6,324 nt of DNA, taken from the NCBI GenBank assembly GCA_030731635.1, contig JANQTR010000051.1, positions 1 to 6,324 of the forward strand, read 5' to 3'. Shown here in pieces: positions 1 to 5,993 of the stretch. This stretch comes from Erythrobacter sp. (GTDB lineage Bacteria > Pseudomonadota > Alphaproteobacteria > Sphingomonadales > Sphingomonadaceae). The notes under the pieces are model-generated. The model had not been told where the DNA came from. It ran no database searches and saw only the letters and a list, made by a program, of their open reading frames with translations. Position 1 is the stretch's first letter; each line of letters starts with the position of its first letter. The translations under genes and the position numbers were made by a program.

Positions 1-686
1 ACCTGTTCGGGCGGCATGCAGTCGTTCAGCGCATCGTACAGGGGCCGCAGATAGGGATCGACCTTCTCCTTCATGTCGCCGGGCAGAAAGCCCAATTTCT
101 CCCCCGCCTCGACCGCCGGGCGCGACAGGATCAGGCGCTGGACGCTTCCGGTGATCAGCTGGCTGACGGCCTGCGCCACCGCAATGTAAGTCTTGCCCGT
201 ACCTGCCGGGCCGAGCGCGAAGATGATATCGTCCTTGGCCAGACTGCGCATATATTCGATCTGCGTGGCAGACCGGGGTACGATGGTTTTCTTGCGCGTG
301 CGGATCATGATCGGCGGCGCGTCCGCCTCGCCTGAGATGATCCCTTCGAGCGTCGGTTCGTTCGACATCGCGATCAGCGACTCAATCGCGCCTGAATCCA
401 GCGCTTCCCCGCGCGCCAGCCGGTCGTACATGGTCTTCAATGTCTCACGAGCCCGAGCGACATCGTCTTCCGGCCCTTCGATCACCACCTGATGCCCGCG
501 TGCATGAATATACACGCCGAGCCGGTTTTCGACCTGCACCAGATTGGCATCAAACTGGCCAAACAGCGCACCGAGCAGCGACTGGTTTTCAAACGTCAGG
601 TCAACGCGCGCGCGGCTGGGGGCCGTAATGTCACGCGGATCGGGCGAGAGAGCCGGGTGTCCGGCACGGGATGGTCGTCGGCCCAT
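1..686 (-). CDS. phoH: PhoH/YbeZ-family ATPase, N-terminal 228 residues (C-terminus beyond left edge)
   Basis: This is a cytoplasmic P-loop ATPase of the PhoH family. The E. coli counterpart next to miaB is YbeZ, linked to the rRNA-processing factor YbeY. The frame is open from the ATG at 686 to the window edge. Residues about 28-92 match the small N-terminal KH-like segment of chromosomal PhoH proteins. The ATPase domain begins near residue 134. Its Walker A, GPAGTGKT, lies at 159-166, followed by the family block RPAVEAGEKLGFLPGD at 189-204. The Walker B region and roughly the last 100 residues are missing, judged against the usual length of about 330-350. The ATG is the only good start: AAAGGA (minus strand, 696-691) ends 4 nt before it. 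It lies 138 bp downstream of miaB on the same strand, the conserved miaB-phoH-ybeY order, so ybeY is expected just off the left edge. The RBS falls in an inverted repeat (see 692-738). The identity is firm; the exact cellular role is known only by family. Confidence 0.95.
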   Translation of the reverse strand, partial: MGRRPSRAGHPALSPDPRDITAPSRARVDLTFENQSLLGALFGQFDANLVQVENRLGVYIHARGHQVVIEGPEDDVARARETLKTMYDRLARGEALDSGAIESLIAMSNEPTLEGIISGEADAPPIMIRTRKKTIVPRSATQIEYMRSLAKDDIIFALGPAGTGKTYIAVAQAVSQLITGSVQRLILSRPAVEAGEKLGFLPGDMKEKVDPYLRPLYDALNDCMPPEQ

Positions 687-824
687 AGGTTCCTTTGCTT
701 GAGGCAGGAGGCGATCTCTTGCCTTCGAGTCGCAAAGGTAAGCCGGGAGGCACGCAAAGCAAGCGGGCGACGGTGCAATGATGGTGGAAAGTCACAGGGC
801 TGCAACTTTGCCCCGGCGCGGTGA
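687..824 (-). other. miaB-phoH intergenic region, no gene found
   Basis: This 138-bp spacer is much longer than the others in the block. No small open frame with a credible RBS stands out. Just after the miaB stop there are only weak potential stems (GGGGC with GCCCT, AAAGT with ACTTT) and no following T-run, so I do not call a terminator. I saw no convincing -35/-10 pair. The RBS-proximal half carries the nested inverted repeat listed separately. Its length leaves room for an internal phoH promoter, which I cannot demonstrate. Confidence 0.5.
692..738 (-). promoter_or_regulatory. Inverted repeat in the phoH leader that covers its ribosome binding site
   Basis: On the minus strand, CCTTTGC (738-732) and GCAAAGG (698-692) form a perfect 7-bp inverted repeat. 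Nested inside is a second pair, AGGCA (724-720) and TGCCT (706-702), leaving a 13-nt apical loop. The 3' arm of the outer stem contains most of the AAAGGA Shine-Dalgarno of phoH, 4-5 nt before its ATG. If the stem forms in the mRNA it would hide the RBS. That the repeat exists is read directly; a regulatory function is inference, and a chance fold in GC-rich DNA is possible. Confidence 0.4.
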
Positions 825-2168
825 TCAGGCCGTAAGCCTTGCTCGTACCAGCCCCATCAGCGAATTCGGCCCCGCTTCGCCGAGCGTCACGTCAACCAGA
901 TCACCAATCGCGTAGTCGCCTTCAAACCAGACCGATTGCAGCCACGGCGATTTGCCGAGCCACTGGCCGGGCAGCTTGCCCTTGCGTTCGACCAGCACTT
1001 GGCAGGTCTTGCCCACGCTCGCCTGATTAAAGCCGAACTGGTGCTGGCCGATGCGCGATTGGAGGCGTTGCAAGCGCTCATCCATCACTTCGGGTGCAAT
1101 CTGCCCGTCCATCGTGGCGGCAGGCGTGCCGGGGCGCGGGGAATATTTGAAGCTGAAGGCATGGGCGTAGCGGACTTCGTCGACGATGCTTAGCGTGTCT
1201 TCAAACTCCGCCTCGGTCTCGCCCGGAAAGCCGACGATGAAATCGCCCGACAGCGCGATATCGGGACGAACCGCGCGGAATTTCTCCAGCAGGCGCAGGT
1301 AACCCTCCGCCGTGTGCTGGCGGTTCATCGCCTTCAGCACCCGGTCATTGCCGCTTTGGACGGGCAAGTGGAGGTATGGCATCAGCTTGGGCACGTCGCC
1401 ATGCGCGGCGATCAGGGCTTCGTCCATGTCGTTGGGGTGGCTGGTGGTGTAGCGGATGCGCTCAAGCCCATCGATCCGGGCAAGCGCGTGGATCAGCCCT
1501 GCGAGGCCTACGCTGCGGCCCTTGTCATCCTCGCCTGACCAAGCATTGACGTTCTGGCCCAGCAAGGTGATTTCGCACGCGCCGGTTTCCACCAGCTTTT
1601 GCGCTTCGGCGATCAGGTGGGCGAACGGCCGCGAGATTTCCGCGCCGCGGGTATAGGGCACCACGCAGTACGTGCAGAACTTGTCGCAACCTTCCTGCAC
1701 CGTCAGGAACGCGCTGGGGCCGCGCTTGCGGCGGACAGGCAGCGCGTCGAACTTGGCAATGGCGGGCATGTCAGTATCGGTCGCACGCTCACCGTTCGCC
1801 GCCATGTCGAGCATTTCGGGCAGGCGGTGATAGGCCTGCGGGCCGACCACAATGCTGACGGCCGGGGCACGCGCCATGATCTCCTCACCCTCAGCCTGCG
1901 CGACGCAGCCGGCGACCGCAATCATCGGCGCCTTGCCAGCCTTGTTGCCCGCCTTAACCAAGCGGCCGATGTCGGAGTAAACCTTTTCCGCCGCCTTCTC
2001 GCGGATGTGGCAAGTGTTGAGGATAACGAGATCGGCCTCCTCGCCCTCAGGCGCGGGCGCAATGCCGCGCTCCCCCAGTAATTCGGCCATGCGTTCGCCA
2101 TCATAGACGTTCATCTGACAGCCGAAGCTTTTGACTCGGTAGGTCTTGGGAGGGGCGGCAGGTTTCAT
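825..2168 (-). CDS. miaB: MiaB, tRNA-2-methylthio-N6-isopentenyladenosine-37 synthase (radical SAM methylthiotransferase)
   Basis: MiaB adds a methylthio group to isopentenyl-adenosine 37 in tRNAs reading UNN codons, using S-adenosylmethionine and two [4Fe-4S] clusters. From the ATG chosen here the protein has 447 residues, normal for the family. The N-terminal UPF0004 domain supplies cluster cysteines C17 (SFGCQMN), C53 (LNTCHIR) and C88 (AVAGCVAQ). The radical SAM motif CxxxCxxC is C161-C165-C168 in GCDKFCTYC. The motif HLPVQSGND and the stretch SGDFIVGFPGET are typical of methylthiotransferases. The last 65 or so residues form the TRAM RNA-binding domain. Start choice: the frame continues upstream to a TTG at 2207, but that has no Shine-Dalgarno, while AAAGG (2183-2179) lies 10 nt before the ATG at 2168; family members also begin close to KTYRVKSFGCQMN. 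It sits 54 bp after the lipase-like gene and upstream of phoH. The wording of the N-terminal motif fits MiaB rather than RimO or MtaB. Confidence 0.96.
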   Translation of the reverse strand: MKPAAPPKTYRVKSFGCQMNVYDGERMAELLGERGIAPAPEGEEADLVILNTCHIREKAAEKVYSDIGRLVKAGNKAGKAPMIAVAGCVAQAEGEEIMARAPAVSIVVGPQAYHRLPEMLDMAANGERATDTDMPAIAKFDALPVRRKRGPSAFLTVQEGCDKFCTYCVVPYTRGAEISRPFAHLIAEAQKLVETGACEITLLGQNVNAWSGEDDKGRSVGLAGLIHALARIDGLERIRYTTSHPNDMDEALIAAHGDVPKLMPYLHLPVQSGNDRVLKAMNRQHTAEGYLRLLEKFRAVRPDIALSGDFIVGFPGETEAEFEDTLSIVDEVRYAHAFSFKYSPRPGTPAATMDGQIAPEVMDERLQRLQSRIGQHQFGFNQASVGKTCQVLVERKGKLPGQWLGKSPWLQSVWFEGDYAIGDLVDVTLGEAGPNSLMGLVRARLTA

Positions 2169-2222
2169 GAGGATCGCGCCTTTAGCGGGAAGCACGCTGT
2201 CTGCCAAGGCGAGCGCGCTAGC

Positions 2223-3143
2223 TTACTTCCTGTCCTCGCGCCGCCCGATATGGACGCACGGCACGCTCTGCCGCCCCTGCCTGCCGGGGTGGGCCTTGTC
2301 TTCAGCCCCGCATTCAACCATCGGCTTGGGCACCGCATCGGCCTTCACCACCGCCAGCGCATCGTCACTGGCGTAGGCAGCGATCCAGGTGATGCAATCG
2401 GCCAGTGGGCGCACCTTGTGTTTGGAAAACGTGCTTTTTTGCGGGCCGCAATTGACAGTGAACACCTCGGCCGCGGGATCGACATCGAACCGGGCAAAGC
2501 GCCGCAGGATCTCACCGCGCTCGTTAAAAACGGTGCGCTGCACGTCATTGGTCATCCCATCGCCCGCGTAAAACGGCGAGGTGTTGAACATGTAAGCGCG
2601 CACGCCGGGATATTTGACCGAAACCTCGGTCGCCAGCGCTCCGCCCAATGAATGTCCGGTGACAACCCACGGCAGATCATCGTCAAAGCGTTCACGCTCG
2701 GCATCGAAATAGCGCAGCGCCAGGGTGATCTGGTCGCTGCGCAGCGTGCCGTAGAAGATATCGGTAAACCCATCGAAATCAGTGCCGCGAAACGCGAGGA
2801 TGCGCGCGATCGGTTTGCGGTCAGGCTGATCGCTGCTGCCGGGGGCATATTGCGCAAAGATTTCGTAACCAAAGCCGCGCTTGGCGTCCTCCTCGGCAAT
2901 CGGCAGCCGTTCGAGCTGTTCGAGCTGCGGACCATCATCGCGGAACAGATCATCATCCCCGGTATAGGCATTGGTCGCCGCGACCGCGTAAGGCCACGCC
3001 TCGACCGCAGCCTCGCGCAGGAACGGGCACCACCCCCCTGGCTCCATCCGGCAGGGGGAGCGGGACTGCGAAATGTCAGGATAGGTAACGCAAGCTGACA
3101 GCAGCAGCGCGCCAAGCGCCGCTGCTATCGCCCTGAGCGTCAT
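2223..3143 (-). CDS. Lipase-like alpha/beta-hydrolase lipoprotein (class 3 lipase family, substrate unknown)
   Basis: This is a 306-residue predicted lipoprotein hydrolase. A short signal peptide ends in the lipobox LSAC with the lipidated Cys at 18, so the mature protein should be anchored in the envelope. The fold is recognised by FRGT at 118-121 (the F-R-G-T block of fungal-type class 3 lipases) and the nucleophile elbow GHSLGG at 163-168, with Ser165 as nucleophile. By position and context Asp222 (in FDVDPAAE) and His242 (in FSKHKVR) are the likely rest of the triad; this part is inference. Six further cysteines (31, 39, 232, 250, 278, 296) could form disulfides outside the cytoplasm. The C-terminal tail is basic and polar. 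The ATG at 3143 is preferred because the signal peptide starts there; a weak GAGAG precedes it. It begins 17 bp after the cyclophilin stop, so co-transcription is likely. Lipase, esterase or phospholipase activity are all possible and the substrate cannot be read from sequence. Confidence 0.85.
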   Translation of the reverse strand: MTLRAIAAALGALLLSACVTYPDISQSRSPCRMEPGGWCPFLREAAVEAWPYAVAATNAYTGDDDLFRDDGPQLEQLERLPIAEEDAKRGFGYEIFAQYAPGSSDQPDRKPIARILAFRGTDFDGFTDIFYGTLRSDQITLALRYFDAERERFDDDLPWVVTGHSLGGALATEVSVKYPGVRAYMFNTSPFYAGDGMTNDVQRTVFNERGEILRRFARFDVDPAAEVFTVNCGPQKSTFSKHKVRPLADCITWIAAYASDDALAVVKADAVPKPMVECGAEDKAHPGRQGRQSVPCVHIGRREDRK

Positions 3144-3160
3144 GCCCGTTGCTCGCTCTC

Positions 3161-3622
3161 TTAAGCCACCGTCGCCTTGACAATCTTCCCCGGCGCACGC
3201 GGCGGCTCGCCTTTAGGCAGAGCGTGGACGTGTTCCATGCCGCTGATCACTTGGCCCCACGCGGTGTATTGCTTGTCGAGGAAGCGCGCGTCGTCAAGGC
3301 AGATGAAGAACTGCGAATTGGCGCTGTTCGGGTTTTGCGAACGCGCCATTGAACACACGCCTTCGACGTGCGGTTCGGCGTTGAATTCGGCTGCCAGATC
3401 GGGCTTGTCGCTGCCGCCCATGCCGGTGCCGGTCGGATCACCGCCCTGCGCCATGAAACCGTTGATCACGCGGTGGAACACCACGCCATCGTAAAAGCCT
3501 TCGCCTGCCAGTTCGGCAATGCGTGCGACATGACCAGGCGCCAGATCGGGGCGCAGCTTGATCACGACGTCCTTGGCGGTGCCGTCTCCGGTGTCGAGGG
3601 TAAAGGTGAGGGTCTCGGCCAT
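3161..3622 (-). CDS. Cyclophilin-type peptidyl-prolyl cis-trans isomerase, cytoplasmic
   Basis: This 153-residue single-domain cyclophilin catalyses cis-trans isomerisation of X-Pro bonds and assists protein folding. The core signature FHRVINGFMAQGGDP spans 49-63, containing the catalytic Arg51 and the pocket residues Phe56 and Gln59 (Arg55, Phe60 and Gln63 in human CypA). The substrate-site block NSQFFI is at 102-107. The residue aligning with CypA Trp121 is Phe114 (in ARFLDKQ), as in many bacterial cyclophilins, which usually means weak cyclosporin binding. No signal peptide is visible, so it is the PpiB-like cytoplasmic type. The ATG at 3622 is well supported: AGGAG (3635-3631) lies 8 nt upstream. 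It is the first gene of the minus-strand block, preceded by a candidate promoter at 3680-3653, and is followed after 17 bp by the lipoprotein gene. Family assignment is firm. The symbol is left blank because ppiA/ppiB naming is inconsistent in this group. Confidence 0.95.
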   Translation of the reverse strand: MAETLTFTLDTGDGTAKDVVIKLRPDLAPGHVARIAELAGEGFYDGVVFHRVINGFMAQGGDPTGTGMGGSDKPDLAAEFNAEPHVEGVCSMARSQNPNSANSQFFICLDDARFLDKQYTAWGQVISGMEHVHALPKGEPPRAPGKIVKATVA

Positions 3623-3724
3623 TTCATTGTCTCCTGATAGAATTTGCGCGGTTCTATAGCGGTCTGGGAGCGGCTGTCACCCTCCCCGCTTGCTTTTCAT
3701 AGGTCGCTCCGTAAACGCCACCCT
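3623..3724. other. Divergent intergenic region between the cyclophilin gene and mgtE
   Basis: These 102 bp must hold promoters for both blocks. The minus-strand side has a reasonable promoter and a clear RBS. On the plus strand I find no Shine-Dalgarno before the mgtE ATG. The best promoter guess is TTGCTT (3690-3695), 16 nt, then TAAACG (3712-3717), which is weak and would place initiation almost on the ATG. TAGAAT at 3638-3643 resembles a -10 but lacks a -35. The space is too short for a full Mg2+-sensing M-box riboswitch on the mgtE side. Confidence 0.45.
3653..3680 (-). promoter_or_regulatory. Candidate sigma-70-type promoter for the cyclophilin block
   Basis: On the minus strand, GTGACA (3680-3675) resembles TTGACA with one mismatch. 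It is followed after a 16-nt spacer by TATAGA (3658-3653), which has two mismatches to TATAAT. Initiation about 7 nt downstream would give a 5' leader of roughly 24 nt containing the AGGAG ribosome binding site. The placement fits the first gene of a divergent block. It was read by eye only, so other -10-like sequences in the same 100 bp remain possible. Confidence 0.4.
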
Positions 3725-5170
3725 ATGGCTGATGATCGCATCATTGATGACGACCTACTGATCGCCGATCCCGGTGAGGGCGAAGTGCGCCCGGACGACC
3801 GCGTCGATGATGAACGCCATGACGAGGAAAACCGCCTCAAACCCGCCTATGTCAGCGCCGTGCACGATGCGTTGGCGGCGGGCGACAAGGGCGCGGTTTA
3901 CGATCTGGTCGAGCCGCTCCACGCCGCCGACATCGCTGACCTGATCGAGCTGCTGCAACCATCGGAACGCGCGCAGCTTGCCGCTGCGATCAGTGACCTG
4001 ATGACCAGCGATGTCATCGCTGAACTCAACGACTACGTCCGCGAAGACCTGATGGACACCCTGTCCGCGCACGCAGTCGCGGTGATCGCCGAACAGCTCG
4101 ACACTGATGACGCAGTGCAGCTGATCGAAGACTTGGACGAAGCTGATCAGCGCGCGGTGATGGCCGAGCTGGAGCCTGAAACCCGCGCTGCGGTGTCGAG
4201 CGCGCTGGCCTATCCCGAAGAAACCGCCGGGCGTTTGATGAGCCGGCATTTCGTGGCGGTGCCCGAGCATCTCACCGTTGGTGATCTGATCGATTACCTG
4301 CGCGAAAACGGCGATCTCGAACATGATTTCTTTGAAGTTTTCGTGATCGACGAACGGCACCACCCGGTTGGCACTTGCGCGTTGAACTGGATCCTGACCA
4401 CCCCGCGCAACGTCAAACTCACCGATGTGATGAAGCGCGACCAGACCCTGATCCCGGTGTCGATGGATCAGGAAGAAGCCGCGCTGATGTTCCAGAAATA
4501 CGCGCTGATTTCAGCTGCGGTGGTGGATGATAGCGGGCGGCTGGTCGGACAGATGACGGTCGATGATATCGTCCACATCATCTCCGAAGAGGCGGGCGAA
4601 GATGCGCTGCTGATGTCGGGCGCGGGCGATGGCGACATCAACGAGCCTTTGCGCGAAGCCTATTCCAGCCGGGTGCGCTGGCTGATCGCGAACCTCGGCA
4701 CCGCGGTGGTCGCATCGTCGATCATCGCCTTGTTCGGCGCCGCGATCAAGGAATTGGTGGCGCTGGCCATCCTGATGCCGATTGTCGCCAGCATCGGCGG
4801 AAATGCGGGTACGCAGACGATGGCGGTGGCGGTGCGCGCGATTGCCACCAACCAGCTCACCCGGTCGAATACCAAGCGCATCCTGTGGCGCGAATTCCGC
4901 GTCGCGCTGCTTAATGGCGGCACGATTGCGCTGCTGATCGGGGTTGCCACCACAGTGCTGTTTTCAACGATGATGGGGGTGGTAATTGCGCTCGCCATGG
5001 TCATCAACATTGCCATTGCCGGAGTGGCCGGAGTGGCCGTGCCGGTGATTTTTGAACGGCTGGATCAGGACCCGGCGGTCGCTTCATCGGTGTTCGTGAC
5101 GATGATCACCGATTCGATGGGCTTCTTCGCCTTCCTAGGTTTGGCAGTGGCAATGGGTCTGGCCGGCTGA
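3725..5170 (+). CDS. mgtE: MgtE-family magnesium transporter/channel
   Basis: This inner-membrane Mg2+ channel opens when cytosolic Mg2+ is low. From the ATG at 3725 it has 481 residues, near the usual 450-480. Order: a very acidic leader (1-36, 16 Asp/Glu); the MgtE_N helical domain (about 40-160); a tandem CBS pair (about 165-290); a connecting plug helix (about 292-318); and five membrane segments near 319-341, 344-370, 393-413, 418-443 and 452-479. The family signature with GGNAGTQ is at 358-364. Asp463 in the last segment (MITDSMG) matches the pore Asp that binds Mg2+ (Asp432 in Thermus MgtE). The acidic residues in the N and CBS domains fit cytosolic Mg2+ sensing. Start choice: the open frame runs back to a TTG at 3644, but the extra residues look non-coding and have no RBS; the ATG at 3725 also lacks a Shine-Dalgarno. 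The stop is a double one, TGA then TAG in frame. An SDR gene follows after 33 bp. Confidence 0.95.
   Translation: MADDRIIDDDLLIADPGEGEVRPDDRVDDERHDEENRLKPAYVSAVHDALAAGDKGAVYDLVEPLHAADIADLIELLQPSERAQLAAAISDLMTSDVIAELNDYVREDLMDTLSAHAVAVIAEQLDTDDAVQLIEDLDEADQRAVMAELEPETRAAVSSALAYPEETAGRLMSRHFVAVPEHLTVGDLIDYLRENGDLEHDFFEVFVIDERHHPVGTCALNWILTTPRNVKLTDVMKRDQTLIPVSMDQEEAALMFQKYALISAAVVDDSGRLVGQMTVDDIVHIISEEAGEDALLMSGAGDGDINEPLREAYSSRVRWLIANLGTAVVASSIIALFGAAIKELVALAILMPIVASIGGNAGTQTMAVAVRAIATNQLTRSNTKRILWREFRVALLNGGTIALLIGVATTVLFSTMMGVVIALAMVINIAIAGVAGVAVPVIFERLDQDPAVASSVFVTMITDSMGFFAFLGLAVAMGLAG
5021..5038 (+). repeat. Perfect 9-bp tandem repeat inside mgtE
   Basis: GGAGTGGCC occurs twice back to back, in frame, encoding Gly-Val-Ala twice (residues 433-438) in the fourth membrane segment of MgtE. 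Flanking bases partly continue the pattern. It keeps the reading frame and small residues suited to helix packing. It may be a recent 9-bp duplication or simply codon-biased small-residue coding. Confidence 0.6.
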
Positions 5171-5203
5171 TAGCCCTTTCCCAAAGATAAGGGAGAGAGC
5201 AAA

Positions 5204-5962
5204 ATGACAGGGCGGGTTTCGGGCAAAGTGGTGCTGCTGACAGGCGGCGCAATGGGACTGGGCAAGGCGGCGACCAAGGCTTTGCAGGCCGAGGGTGCTA
5301 CCGTCATCATCACCGATATCGACGAGGCAGCAGGCCGCGCCACGGCGGCACAGCTGGCCTGCGAATACCTGCCGCAGGACGTCACCGACTGGGCGCGCTG
5401 GCAGGAAGTTATCGCCGAGGTCGAGGCCAAGCATGGGCGGCTCGATGTGCTGGTCAACAATGCCGCGATCACCGTGTTCGGATCGATTGCCGACATTTCG
5501 CCGGAGGATTTCAAGCGTTGCTACACCGTCGATGTCGATTCGATCTTCATGGGGTGCAAGGCCGCCATCCCCTTGATGGCGAAAAGTGGCGGCGGTTCGA
5601 TCGTCAATTTTTCCAGCGCGGCGGGCAACAAGGTCTCGCCCGATCTGGCCGCCTATAACAGCGCCAAGGCGGCGGTGGTGACGCTGACCAAATCAATCGC
5701 GCTTTACTGCGCGCGCGAGAAAAACGGCGTGCGGGTGAACTCCGTGCAGCCCGGCACCATCCTCACCCCCAATGTTGAAAGCGTGATCGCAGGCACGCCT
5801 GATCCCGACGCCACCCGCGCGGCGTTCTCGGTCGCGCAGCCGATTGGCCGCATGGGCGAGGTCGATGATATTGCGCATCTGGTGGTCTATCTCGCCAGCG
5901 ACGAGAGCAAATTTGCCACCGGCGCGCCGTTTATTGTGGACGGGGGGCTGAGTATCGCTTGA
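5204..5962 (+). CDS. Classical short-chain dehydrogenase/reductase (SDR), probably NAD-dependent
   Basis: This 252-residue cytoplasmic oxidoreductase has the normal length of a classical SDR. The Rossmann cofactor motif TGGAMGLG is at 13-20. Asp38 at the end of the second strand (IITDID) favours NAD(H) over NADP(H). DVTD at 59-62 fits adenine-ring contact, and NNAA (85-88) replaces the usual NNAG. The catalytic residues are Ser138 (NFSSAAG), Tyr151 and Lys155 (YNSAK). PGTILTP, about 30 residues after Lys155, is the cofactor-loop block, and VDGG is near the C-terminus. The Asn of the classical N-S-Y-K tetrad appears as Asp110 (YTVDVDS). The ATG at 5204 has AGGGAG about 8 nt upstream. It follows mgtE after 33 bp with no terminator visible and is 31 bp ahead of the DUF1489 gene. 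It resembles alcohol/hydroxysteroid-type SDRs such as cyclopentanol dehydrogenase at the N-terminus, but the substrate cannot be assigned. Neither neighbour suggests a pathway. Confidence 0.92.
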   Translation: MTGRVSGKVVLLTGGAMGLGKAATKALQAEGATVIITDIDEAAGRATAAQLACEYLPQDVTDWARWQEVIAEVEAKHGRLDVLVNNAAITVFGSIADISPEDFKRCYTVDVDSIFMGCKAAIPLMAKSGGGSIVNFSSAAGNKVSPDLAAYNSAKAAVVTLTKSIALYCAREKNGVRVNSVQPGTILTPNVESVIAGTPDPDATRAAFSVAQPIGRMGEVDDIAHLVVYLASDESKFATGAPFIVDGGLSIA

Positions 5963-5993
5963 TCGCGGGGCGCATCGGCCCACATTGGCGCCC

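Noticed and set aside
193..824. Several short plus-strand frames over the phoH region
   Set aside because: They overlap the PhoH frame, which runs uninterrupted to the window edge with Walker A. No RBS or domain supports them.
801..824. Terminator just after the miaB stop codon
   Set aside because: Only a weak 5-bp stem with a wobble pair can be drawn, and no T-run follows on the minus strand.
1599..2081. 160-codon open frame on the plus strand inside miaB
   Set aside because: It is antisense to a full-length, motif-complete miaB. Long antisense frames are expected from GC-rich codon bias, and the translation shows no recognisable domain.
2169..2207. Extension of MiaB to a TTG start at 2207
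   Set aside because: There is no Shine-Dalgarno before the TTG, and the extra 13 residues are not family-like. The ATG at 2168 has AAAGG at 10 nt.
2652..3098. 148-codon plus-strand frame opposite the lipoprotein gene
   Set aside because: The opposite strand encodes a signal peptide, FRGT and GHSLGG in one frame, so this is an antisense shadow.
3623..3724. M-box (Mg2+) riboswitch ahead of mgtE
   Set aside because: The intergenic space is only 102 bp and shared with a divergent promoter. I see none of the long paired leader expected for an M-box.
3755..4363. 202-codon open frame on the minus strand inside mgtE
   Set aside because: It is a shadow of the mgtE coding frame, with no RBS or recognisable domain. 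The mgtE reading is certain.
5174..5193. CCCTT...AAGGG hairpin between mgtE and the SDR as a terminator
   Set aside because: The stem is only 5 bp, there is no T-run after it, and it overlaps the SDR ribosome binding site.
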